This document shows positions 6,822 through 12,479 of a stretch of DNA of 12,479 nucleotides, piece by piece. The stretch lies in assembly GCA_021850085.1 (NCBI GenBank), contig JAJZRZ010000002.1, positions 1 to 12,479 on the forward strand. Reading direction: 5' to 3'. A program made the position numbers and the translations under genes. Within the stretch, counting starts at the first letter, position 1, and every line of letters begins with the position of its first letter. The notes under the pieces are model-generated. The model had not been told where the DNA came from, searched no databases, and worked only from the letters and a program-made list of their open reading frames with translations. The DNA comes from Actinomycetes bacterium (lineage in GTDB: Bacteria > Actinomycetota > Coriobacteriia > Anaerosomatales > Anaerosomataceae).

Positions 6822-7226
6822 CTATCCGATGAATCTGCCGAGCGCGTAGGCACCCGGTCCGGTCAAGGCAACGCCCACGGAGACGGCGATGATCGCGACG
6901 CTGTACTCGTACCCCTCGGCCGTGATCCAGTAGCCGTTCTTGCCCGTGACCTTCACGATTGCAACAAGCATCGTCGAAACGATCAGGGCGGCCGCCACCG
7001 GGACGAACAGTCCCAGCGCGAAGAGGAGCCCACCCGCAACCTCACTCACGCCTGCAAGTGCGGCCATCGGCTTGCCGGGCTTGATGCCAACGGATTCGAA
7101 GAAGCCGCCCGTGCCTTCGATGCCATACTCGCCGAACCAGCCGAAGAGCTTCTGTGCGCCGTGCGCCGCGAACGTGAGACCGAACACCAGCCGAATCACC
7201 AGCAGACCGATCGATGCGTAATCCAT
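6822..7226 (-). CDS. DoxX-family membrane protein
   Basis: 134 residues with four predicted membrane helices: about 5-22, 52-72, 74-93 and 107-125. The N-terminal motif LLVIRLVFGLTFAAHGAQKL, followed by FGWFG, is typical of DoxX/DoxD-like proteins. Members are inner-membrane proteins tied to thiol and redox stress; in B. subtilis the DoxX-like CatD is controlled by HxlR-type repressors (YodB, CatR). The start at 7226 (MDYASIG) follows GGAAGGA about 8 bases upstream; a longer frame begins 17 codons earlier but has no good ribosome site. It is the first gene of an operon with the DsbA-like gene and lies divergent from the HxlR gene. A -10/-35 pair lies at 7308-7337. Confidence 0.88.
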   Translation of the reverse strand: MDYASIGLLVIRLVFGLTFAAHGAQKLFGWFGEYGIEGTGGFFESVGIKPGKPMAALAGVSEVAGGLLFALGLFVPVAAALIVSTMLVAIVKVTGKNGYWITAEGYEYSVAIIAVSVGVALTGPGAYALGRFIG

Positions 7227-7271
7227 GAGTGGTTCCTTCCTGTGCGAGGCGATCCGTTGACCGCCATCAGT

Positions 7272-7299
7272 TTGCATGGTCGCTTACTTCTGGTACGCT
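7272..7299 (+). promoter_or_regulatory. Possible promoter of the HxlR regulator
   Basis: TTGCAT (7272-7277) and TACGCT (7294-7299) are spaced by 16 bases on the plus strand, about 50 bases before the regulator's start. The match is moderate. The TTAC-N5-GTAC half-site lies between them, which would allow autoregulation. Confidence 0.35.
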
Positions 7300-7307
7300 A
7301 TGTGCAG

Positions 7308-7337
7308 ATAGTAAGCTCCATACTAACCTTTCGTCAA
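7308..7337 (-). promoter_or_regulatory. Promoter of the doxX-dsbA-like operon
   Basis: On the minus strand TTGACG (7332-7337) and TACTAT (7308-7313) are separated by 18 bases, close to the sigma-70 consensus. The expected start site is near 7301, giving a leader of about 75 bases before doxX. The spacer and -10 element overlap the inverted repeat at 7309-7325. Confidence 0.65.
7309..7325. promoter_or_regulatory. Candidate HxlR operator over the doxX promoter
   Basis: TAGTA-N7-TACTA (7309-7313 / 7321-7325) is a perfect inverted repeat covering the spacer and -10 element of the doxX promoter. Related half-sites TTAC-N5-GTAC (7284-7296) and TTAC-N5-GTAA (7343-7355, over the regulator's own start codon) flank it. 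TACT/AGTA-type palindromes are known operators of HxlR-type redox regulators. Binding is inferred. Confidence 0.5.
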
Positions 7338-7348
7338 GTAGGTTACTC

Positions 7349-7687
7349 ATGGTAAGCGACAACACGATGGCTCCCGCCCCCACCGACACGCACGTATGCG
7401 ACGCCTTCCACCGAGCCATCGAGCTCATCGGCAAGAGGTGGAGTGGCGCGATCATCTCGGTGATGTTCAAAGGCGCGAGCCGCTTCTGCGAACTCCGTGA
7501 AGCAATCCCCGGCATCAGCGACCGGCTGCTCACCGAGCGCTTGAAGGAGCTTGAAGAAGCCGGCATAGTTGTACGCGAGGTCGAGCCCACACGCCCACCG
7601 CAGGTGTCGTATCGACTGACACCCAAGGGGCAGGCCCTCAGCCCAGTACTCGACAGCATCACGAGCTGGAGTCATGACTGGGAGTAG
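7349..7687 (+). CDS. HxlR-family winged-helix regulator with N-terminal redox cysteine
   Basis: 112 residues covering one HxlR winged-helix domain: CDAFHRAIELIGKRWSGAII, then SRFCELREAIPGISDRLLTE and a wing ending YRLTPKGQAL. Such proteins bind inverted repeats as dimers. Cys17, just before the first helix, sits where redox sensors of this family (YodB, CatR, HypR, QorR) have their conserved reactive cysteine; a second one is Cys47. I chose ATG 7349; ATG 7367 is possible and would still keep Cys17. The frame is open further upstream, but that stretch would run through the promoter. The gene diverges from doxX-dsbA with inverted repeats between, so it most likely represses that operon and itself. 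The inducer is unknown; quinones, aldehydes, disulfide stress or hypochlorite are inferred from relatives. Confidence 0.87.
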   Translation: MVSDNTMAPAPTDTHVCDAFHRAIELIGKRWSGAIISVMFKGASRFCELREAIPGISDRLLTERLKELEEAGIVVREVEPTRPPQVSYRLTPKGQALSPVLDSITSWSHDWE

Positions 7688-7773
7688 AGCTACTCGCTGG
7701 TCTCTCCGCGTGCCAGAGCTCCTACAAGACGCGTTGGAACCGCTTCTCAATCCCATTCCCACAGCCAGACACA

Positions 7774-7799
7774 ACGAGGCACCCCGAAGGGTGCCTCGT
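7774..7799. terminator. Bidirectional hairpin terminator between hxlR-like gene and tRNA-Pro
   Basis: ACGAGGCACCC (7774-7784) and GGGTGCCTCGT (7789-7799) form a perfect 11-bp stem with a 4-base loop. On the minus strand the loop is a C(UUCG)G tetraloop followed by TGTGTCT, so it should end the tRNA transcript 9 bases after its CCA. On the plus strand GTCTTT follows, and it can end the HxlR transcript. Confidence 0.75.
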
Positions 7800-7807
7800 G
7801 TCTTTGC

Positions 7808-7884
<77 letters not shown>

Positions 7885-7887
7885 AAA

Positions 7888-7905
7888 CGCTGCCCGCGGG
7901 CAGCG
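7888..7905. promoter_or_regulatory. Perfect 18-bp palindrome in the tRNA-Pro leader
   Basis: CGCTGCCCGCGGGCAGCG is a perfect palindrome between the -10 element and the mature 5' end of the tRNA, 3 bases from it. In the precursor it could form a hairpin next to the RNase P site; in DNA it could bind a dimeric protein. Function unknown. Confidence 0.6.
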
Positions 7906-7912
7906 GAGACTT

Positions 7913-7941
7913 ATAGTACGGCTCGCCGTCCCGGCATTCAA
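7913..7941 (-). promoter_or_regulatory. tRNA-Pro promoter
   Basis: On the minus strand TTGAAT (7936-7941) and TACTAT (7913-7918) are separated by exactly 17 bases, a near-consensus housekeeping promoter. Transcription would start near 7906, at the edge of the leader palindrome. Confidence 0.75.
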
Positions 7942-8054
7942 GTCGCCGGAACCCGAGGAGGTGGACGCGTGCGCTCTCGAGTACATTCATTGTGAGGCAA
8001 CGAATCAGTCCCTCGAGCACCAATCGTCGTGAGGCATCACGGTCGCGAACCGAC

Positions 8055-8918
8055 CTACCGCACCATCTGATTCAGCAGCGGGAACGGATTCACAGCCGAG
8101 GGCCGATGCACCTCGAAGTGCAGGTGAGGGGGCGTCCCCCTCGCGTTACCGCTGTTCCCTACAGTACCGAGGACCTGCCCCGCCGAGACCCTACCGTGAC
8201 CGACGGAGATGCTATCGAGGTGGGCATAGTAATAACGGGCGCCATTGTCGGCATCGAGCCACACCGTCAGACCACCCAAGCGGTTGCGCCCGGGCGTCAC
8301 CGACCCTGAGTGCACCGCCACCACGGGCGTACCCTTGGGAGCCAGGATGTCCGAACCCCGGTGGGAGCGTCCCCCGCTTCGGGGAAAACCCCAGCTGTCG
8401 ATGTACTCGTGGGGACCGGTCACCGGGAACGCACCGACAGTGGCGATCCGCTCGGCGCGAACGCGCTGCGCCTCGGCGACCTGCGCACGCACGACGTACG
8501 CGTCCTCAAGTGTGACGCCGATCTTTCCGGCCAGACCAGCGCGCTCGGTGCGCAGGACGTTCAGCTCGGCCGTGAGATCTTCGTGGTCTCGGCGGGCCGA
8601 GGTCACCCGGTCGTTGCGCTCGCTCATCGCGGGCGAGAAGTCGGCAGCCAAAGCGGCGACGAGCACCTCGACCTCCTCGCCAATAGTTGCCGGCAGCGTC
8701 GACTCGGCCAGCGCGAGCCGGTGCTCGGCGCCAACGATCCTGGCATCGAGCAGGGCGAGTGTCCGGGAGGTGTACAGGGCCTCCGCTTCGAGACCCTCAA
8801 GCCGGGCTATGAGTTCAGGCAGAGTAGGGGCCGCCGCCGCACGCACGGGCCAGATGGCCCCGATGATGCAGACGGCCAGAAGGGCGAGGACGAACATTCG
8901 AGGAGAGGGTCTGTTCAT
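8055..8918 (-). CDS. Secreted M23 peptidase with N-terminal coiled coil
   Basis: 287 residues. The first 30 form a signal peptide (basic start, hydrophobic LALLAVCIIGAIW, Ala-rich cleavage region). Residues 35-160 are coiled coil. The rest is a complete M23/LytM domain with zinc ligands His186 and Asp190 (SHRGSD) and His267 (HLHFEV), plus catalytic His233 (YAHL) and His265. Intact ligands predict an active endopeptidase cutting peptidoglycan cross-links, not a degenerate EnvC-type activator. The coiled coil resembles that of the amidase just upstream: TLPATIGEEVEVLVAALAAD here against TLPSTAREEFRAAAAALAAP there. A GGAAGGA lies about 10 bases before the start. The amidase lies 96 bases upstream on the same strand; the two may act together in wall remodelling or cell separation. 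Confidence 0.92.
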   Translation of the reverse strand: MNRPSPRMFVLALLAVCIIGAIWPVRAAAAPTLPELIARLEGLEAEALYTSRTLALLDARIVGAEHRLALAESTLPATIGEEVEVLVAALAADFSPAMSERNDRVTSARRDHEDLTAELNVLRTERAGLAGKIGVTLEDAYVVRAQVAEAQRVRAERIATVGAFPVTGPHEYIDSWGFPRSGGRSHRGSDILAPKGTPVVAVHSGSVTPGRNRLGGLTVWLDADNGARYYYAHLDSISVGHGRVSAGQVLGTVGNSGNARGTPPHLHFEVHRPSAVNPFPLLNQMVR

Positions 8919-8950
8919 GGGGCGGAATCCTTCCGACGCGAACGAGAAGC

Positions 8951-9000
8951 AGCGGGAGGACCGCTCGGTCCGCGTCGCGGACGTGCGCGGCCCTCCCGCT
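8951..9000. terminator. Structured spacer between amidase and M23 genes
   Basis: AGCGGGAGG (8951-8959) pairs perfectly with CCTCCCGCT (8992-9000). Inside it GTCCGCG-T-CGCGGAC (8968-8982) forms a second inverted repeat. The nested GC-rich hairpins lie right after the amidase stop. With no U-tract this is a possible partial terminator or mRNA-stability element between the two hydrolase genes. Confidence 0.45.
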
Positions 9001-9014
9001 CGGGGGGCTCGGTT

Positions 9015-10214
9015 CTAGCCGACGAGAGTGCGGAGAAACCTCGTGAACCAGTCGTCTCCGGACGCCATCGGGGATTTCGGGGTAGTGGCGGCAGTCGCCT
9101 CGTCGGAAGCCGCGGCTTGCGCCGCGTCGGAGGTCACGCGCGGCTGCACGGCAACCTGCTCGGCCGCTGCGGGAGGAACGTATGTGACACCGTGGAAGTC
9201 CGCAACGCCCTTCACGATCGCCTCGGCATACTGGGTCTGCACGCCGGAATCGACGAGCGCCTCGAGCTCCGGCTGCGCCGACAGCGAGAGCACTTCGACT
9301 ATGACGGCGGGCACGGTCGCCCCGCGCAAGACCGCCAAGCCACGCACGTCATGACGGTTGCCGATGTCCTCGTACGCTGTCAGAAGCGCCATCTCATCCA
9401 TGATCTCCTGGCCAATCACTTGGCCAGCGCCACCGCGGTGGATCGTCATGTTCCCCTTGGGAGTCGGCCCATAGCTGTTCGCATGGATCGAGACGAGCGC
9501 CGTGGCGCCCCACTGCGCCGCGGACGCCGGGCGGGCGTCGAGCGGTACGAATCGGTCCGCGTCGCGCGTCAGGCCCACGTTCCAGCCCTGGCGCGCGGCC
9601 GCACTCACGACTTTGGCACTGATGTGCAGACTGATGTCCTTCTCGTAGATCGTGCCCGAAACCGCGCCGGGGTCCTTGCCGCCATGGCCTGGGTCCACCA
9701 TCAGCCGCACACGTGCGGCGTTCTCGGCGCGAACGCGCTCAGCCTCGATCCTCTGCGCCTCGACGTGTGCGGCCTCCAGCCGCGCTTGGACCTCGGCGAC
9801 GCTCTCGCGCGACTCCTCGGCCTCCTGCTCGGCCTCTTCGCGTCGATCCTCAAGCTCCAGGATCTCGGCCGCGAGCTCGTCCCTGCGGTCGAGGGCGTCG
9901 ACTATCTCCTCGGCACGCTCAGCTGCGGCGTGCGAGAACGGGGCCGCAAGTGCCGCCGCGGCAGCGCGGAACTCCTCGCGAGCCGTGGACGGGAGCGTGT
10001 CCTCTACCTCGGCAAGCTCCTCGTGGGCTTCCTCCAGACGAAGATCGATCTCCTCAAGCTCTTCAGTGGCTCTCTCGGCCTGAACGGTGGAACTCGTAGC
10101 CAGGGATGTGAGCTCTGCGATGGTGTGAGCGTCCGCGGCAAGCGCGGGCGCCGGGGCGGTCAGGGCGACCGCGAGAGCCACGGCCGCGACAGTGATGCGA
10201 TGTGTGACGTTCAT
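9015..10214 (-). CDS. Secreted N-acetylmuramoyl-L-alanine amidase (Amidase_3) with long coiled coil
   Basis: 399 residues. A signal peptide (about 1-27, ending ALAA) is followed by an alanine- and glutamate-rich coiled coil (28-170) and an Amidase_3 domain. Zinc ligands are His177 (VDPGHGGKDPGA), Glu191 (YEKD) and His244 (SIHAN); catalytic Glu307 lies in VIVEVLS. The enzyme should cut the bond between MurNAc and L-Ala outside the cell. About 55 low-complexity Ala/Pro/Thr residues lead to a C-terminal WFTRFLRTLVG. I chose the start at 10214 (MNVTHRIT), which has GGGAGG 5 bases upstream; an open frame runs 15 codons further without a better site. There is no obvious autoinhibitory helix over the active site. 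The M23 gene downstream has a related coiled coil. Confidence 0.93.
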   Translation of the reverse strand: MNVTHRITVAAVALAVALTAPAPALAADAHTIAELTSLATSSTVQAERATEELEEIDLRLEEAHEELAEVEDTLPSTAREEFRAAAAALAAPFSHAAAERAEEIVDALDRRDELAAEILELEDRREEAEQEAEESRESVAEVQARLEAAHVEAQRIEAERVRAENAARVRLMVDPGHGGKDPGAVSGTIYEKDISLHISAKVVSAAARQGWNVGLTRDADRFVPLDARPASAAQWGATALVSIHANSYGPTPKGNMTIHRGGAGQVIGQEIMDEMALLTAYEDIGNRHDVRGLAVLRGATVPAVIVEVLSLSAQPELEALVDSGVQTQYAEAIVKGVADFHGVTYVPPAAAEQVAVQPRVTSDAAQAAASDEATAATTPKSPMASGDDWFTRFLRTLVG

Positions 10215-10284
10215 ACGCCTCCCGCGTACGGTTACAGTCCCGACTGACGGCGCCAGCAAGGCGCTCGGCAGTCGTGGACGGTAC

Positions 10285-10320
10285 GCAAGAGGCTTGCCAA
10301 GACCCGAACAGCGCAGGTCT
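10285..10320. terminator. Weak inverted repeats after coaBC
   Basis: The 112 bases between coaBC and the amidase start hold GCAAG-agg-CTTGC (10285-10297) and AGACC...GGTCT (10300-10304 / 10316-10320). Both are short. They may end or attenuate coaBC transcription; I see no convincing promoter for the amidase here. Confidence 0.3.
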
Positions 10321-10326
10321 GGCCCC

Positions 10327-11523
10327 TTAACCGGACATGAACCCCGAAAGGCGGTCGACGATCAGACGTGCAATGTGTCGCTTGCTCACCACGCCGCTGC
10401 GCTCGGTGCCCTCGCGGGAGACGAACAGCACGCTGTTCTCGTCGGTGCCGAAGCCGATCGAAGGGTCGCTCACGTCGTTGGCGACGATGAGGTCGCAGCC
10501 CTTCGCGTCGAGCTTGGCGCGGGCGTTGGCCTCAACACTCGAGGTCTCAGCCGCGAAGCCCACAAGGACCGCCGTGCCCCGTCGCTGACCGAGCTCCGCC
10601 AGGATGTCGGGGTTGGGCTCCAACCGGATGTTCTCCGGAGCCTGCGACTTCTTGATCTTGTCCGAAGCCGCGATCGCGGGTCGGAAGTCGGCGACTGCCG
10701 CGGACATCACGATCGCATCCGCCGCGTCCGCGCGTGCGAGCACCGCCGCCCGCATCTGGAGCGCAGTGGTGACCCGCACGACCTCGCAACCGAAGGGGTC
10801 CGGAAGATGGGTGGGACCTGTCACCAGAAAAACTCGGGCTCCCCGGCGAGCAGCCTCCTCGGCGATCGCGAAGCCGGTCTTGCCCGAGGAACGGTTGCCG
10901 ATGTAGCGGACCGGGTCGATCGGCTCGTGCGTGCCGCCGGCCGTCACGAGGATGCGTCGGCCGACCAGGTCCCGGACACGAGCGAGCTCGGATTCCACCG
11001 ACGCGAGGATGCACTCGACGGATGCCAGACGACCCTCCCCCACGTCCCCGCAGGCGAGTTCGCCGCGCTCGGGCTCGACGATGGCGACGCCCCTGCCGCG
11101 CATGGCGGAGACATTGCGTCGCGTCGCATCCTTGCGCCACATGTGCACGTTCATCGCCGGCGCGATGACGAGCGGAGCCTCGGTGGCGAGTGCTGTGGTG
11201 GTGAGCATGTCGTCCGCCCTGCCGCACGCGAGCTTGGCGAGCACGTTGGCGGTGCATGGGGCGATGACCATCACGTCGGCTTCCTCGGCAAGCGACACGT
11301 GGTGCACGGTCGCCTCCGGCGCGTCGGCCCACATCGAGACGGTCACGGGTTCGGCCGAGAGCGTGCGAAAGGTCAGCGGCGAGACGAAGCGCGTGGCAGC
11401 CTCGGTCATGACGACCTTCACGCGATGGCCACCTTTTACCAGAGCTCGCACGAGCTCGCACGTCTTGTACGCGGCGATGCCGCCCGTGACGCCCACCACC
11501 ACGGTCTTTCCACTTCCTGCCAA
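10327..11523 (-). CDS. coaBC: Bifunctional phosphopantothenoylcysteine decarboxylase / phosphopantothenate-cysteine ligase CoaBC
   Basis: 398 residues, the usual length. The N-terminal CoaC flavoprotein domain (1-185) has VTGGIAAYK for FMN, catalytic His75 (VHHVSLAEEAD), the APAMNVHMW signature and Cys158 in GELACGDVGEGRL. The CoaB domain (about 188-398) has VTAGGTHEPIDPVRYIGN with Asn210 and GNRSSGK, and Lys289 in SDKIKKSQ; several of these residues have the same numbers as in the E. coli enzyme. It makes 4'-phosphopantetheine from phosphopantothenate, cysteine and CTP on the way to coenzyme A. The start is TTG at 11521-11523, supported by GAGGAG about 6 bases upstream and by alignment of the first strand (KTVVVGVTGG). 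It is divergent from the oxidoreductase gene. Confidence 0.96.
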   Translation of the reverse strand: MAGSGKTVVVGVTGGIAAYKTCELVRALVKGGHRVKVVMTEAATRFVSPLTFRTLSAEPVTVSMWADAPEATVHHVSLAEEADVMVIAPCTANVLAKLACGRADDMLTTTALATEAPLVIAPAMNVHMWRKDATRRNVSAMRGRGVAIVEPERGELACGDVGEGRLASVECILASVESELARVRDLVGRRILVTAGGTHEPIDPVRYIGNRSSGKTGFAIAEEAARRGARVFLVTGPTHLPDPFGCEVVRVTTALQMRAAVLARADAADAIVMSAAVADFRPAIAASDKIKKSQAPENIRLEPNPDILAELGQRRGTAVLVGFAAETSSVEANARAKLDAKGCDLIVANDVSDPSIGFGTDENSVLFVSREGTERSGVVSKRHIARLIVDRLSGFMSG

Positions 11524-11614
11524 GGCACTCTCCTCTCGACTCCCGCAGTATGCGACAGTATCCAGCGGGGGTACAAATCAAGGGGCAGGCCCACCGGCGA
11601 CAAGGAGGCACCTC
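11524..11614. promoter_or_regulatory. Divergent control region between coaBC and the oxidoreductase gene
   Basis: These 91 bases must carry promoters for both directions. CAGTAT is repeated at 11546-11551 and 11556-11561, one helical turn apart, which could be a protein site. TTGATT (minus strand, 11576-11581) with TACTGT (11555-11560) is a poor promoter with a 15-base spacer. No clear plus-strand promoter is seen. Confidence 0.3.
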
Positions 11615-12479
11615 GTGCCATTACCCGAGCCAGGAACCGAGCTGCGTATCAAGATCGGCGGCGAGGCGGGATCCGGCATCAAGGCCGCCGGACAGACGCT
11701 CGCCCGCTCGTTCGTCGACGCAGGTCTCGACGTCTTCGACCTCACCGAGTACCCATCGCTCATCCGAGGCGGCCATAACACCTACAAGCTGCGTGTGGCG
11801 CCTTACCGCGTGACCAGCCACATGGACAAGATCGACGTGCTAATCGCGCTCAACCGCGAGACGGTCGACCTGCACCTCGATGAGCTCGTGGACGGCGGTG
11901 CGGTGATCTTCGACCCCGAGCAGACGTCTACCGACACCTGGCTCCCCGACGCCCGCATCCGCCCGGTGCCGGTACCTCTGGCGCTGTTCGCCAAGGAGGC
12001 GGGAGGTCCGATCATGGCGAACACGGTCGCGCTCGCCGCTGCACTCGCGCTCGTCCACTTCCCAGTGGAGCACCTCAACGAGGCGCTGCGTGCGCAGTTC
12101 GCCGCAAAGAAGCCTGAGATCGCCGAGCAGAACGTGGTGGCCGCGAAGCTCGGCTATGACCACGTCACCGAGCACGCGCCGGATTTCTGGATGAGCGTCT
12201 CGCCGAAGACCGGTGCACCGAAACGCCTGCTCGTGGACGGGAACGAGGCCGTGGGCCTCGGGGCGATCGCCGCGGGCATCGGCTTCTACGCGGCGTATCC
12301 GATGACACCCGCATCCTCCCTGCTCCACTTCATGGCCGCACATGAGCGCGACGCCGGCATCGTGGTGAAGCACACCGAGGACGAGATCGCAGCGATGAAC
12401 ATGGTGTGCGGCGCGGCCTTCACGGGCACGCGCGCGATGTGCGCCACATCGGGTGGCGGCTTCGCGCTCATGGTCGAGG
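11615..12479 (+). CDS. 2-oxoacid:ferredoxin oxidoreductase, fused gamma-alpha subunit (3' end outside window)
   Basis: GTG start with AAGGAGG 6 bases upstream. The frame stays open to the window end (288 codons). Residues 1-190 are the gamma domain: IKIGGEAGSGIKAAGQTLAR, EYPSLIRGGHNTYKL, ANTVALAAALALV and AEQNVVAAKLGYD. From about 203 the alpha (pyrimidine-binding) domain begins with KRLLVDGNEAVGLGAIAAG, then YPMTPASS and KHTEDEIAAMNM. The fused order is typical of KorA-type 2-oxoglutarate or related 2-oxoacid:ferredoxin oxidoreductases, which decarboxylate a 2-oxoacid with CoA and reduce ferredoxin together with a TPP-binding beta subunit, expected just downstream. Substrate (2-oxoglutarate, pyruvate, branched-chain) cannot be decided from this part. 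The enzyme is oxygen-sensitive in many organisms, which fits with the peroxide defence in the same window, though that link is only suggestive. Confidence 0.93.
   Translation, partial: MPLPEPGTELRIKIGGEAGSGIKAAGQTLARSFVDAGLDVFDLTEYPSLIRGGHNTYKLRVAPYRVTSHMDKIDVLIALNRETVDLHLDELVDGGAVIFDPEQTSTDTWLPDARIRPVPVPLALFAKEAGGPIMANTVALAAALALVHFPVEHLNEALRAQFAAKKPEIAEQNVVAAKLGYDHVTEHAPDFWMSVSPKTGAPKRLLVDGNEAVGLGAIAAGIGFYAAYPMTPASSLLHFMAAHERDAGIVVKHTEDEIAAMNMVCGAAFTGTRAMCATSGGGFALMVE

Noticed and set aside
7992..8036. GTGAGGCA repeated at 7992-7999 and 8029-8036
   Set aside because: Two short copies without spacing pattern or context; no CRISPR or integration-site features.
8310..10247. Open frame of 645 codons on the plus strand opposite the two peptidoglycan hydrolases
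   Set aside because: Arg/Gly/His-rich composition typical of a shadow; it spans the gap between two genes with signal peptides, active-site motifs and ribosome sites.
10192..11778. Open frame of 528 codons on the plus strand opposite coaBC and into the oxidoreductase gene
   Set aside because: It overlaps two well-supported genes in wrong frames and has no recognisable domain.

Overview
The window is a GC-rich bacterial chromosome segment, densely packed and mostly on the minus strand. Actinobacterial-style Shine-Dalgarno sites, GTG and TTG starts, a fused gamma-alpha 2-oxoacid:ferredoxin oxidoreductase subunit and a heliorhodopsin (a family reported from single-membrane bacteria and archaea) suggest an Actinomycetota member, perhaps a Coriobacteriia-like lineage with partly anaerobic metabolism. 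That placement is inference; there is no rRNA or other marker here.

Left part (1-4073): the end of an XRE-cupin regulator faces an oxidative-stress block read on the minus strand: heliorhodopsin, then a PerR-type peroxide regulator, then catalase-peroxidase KatG. perR and katG overlap by 8 bases. The heliorhodopsin stops 119 bases before perR, on the same strand. A retinal photoreceptor directly upstream of a peroxide regulon is the most interesting feature of the window.

Upstream of the heliorhodopsin (about 4092-5900) is a graveyard of three broken genes: the C-terminal part of an RsbU/SpoIIE-type PP2C phosphatase, an AAA_14/DUF4143 ATPase lacking its Walker A lysine and carrying a frameshift, and a decayed IS481-like transposase end. 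They abut one another as if by successive insertions and deletions. The promoter and any former signalling partner of the heliorhodopsin may have been lost or rewired here.

Centre (5937-7687): a DsbA/FrnE-like thiol oxidoreductase and a DoxX membrane protein form a minus-strand operon divergent from an HxlR regulator with an N-terminal cysteine. A good promoter and inverted repeats lie between them, so this looks like a thiol or electrophile stress unit. A tRNA-Pro(GGG) with a clear promoter and a UUCG-capped terminator follows.

Right part (8055-12479): two secreted peptidoglycan hydrolases, an M23 endopeptidase and an Amidase_3 amidase, carry related N-terminal coiled-coil modules. Next comes CoaBC of coenzyme A synthesis. 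Divergent from it is the start of a 2-oxoacid:ferredoxin oxidoreductase gene that runs off the window.
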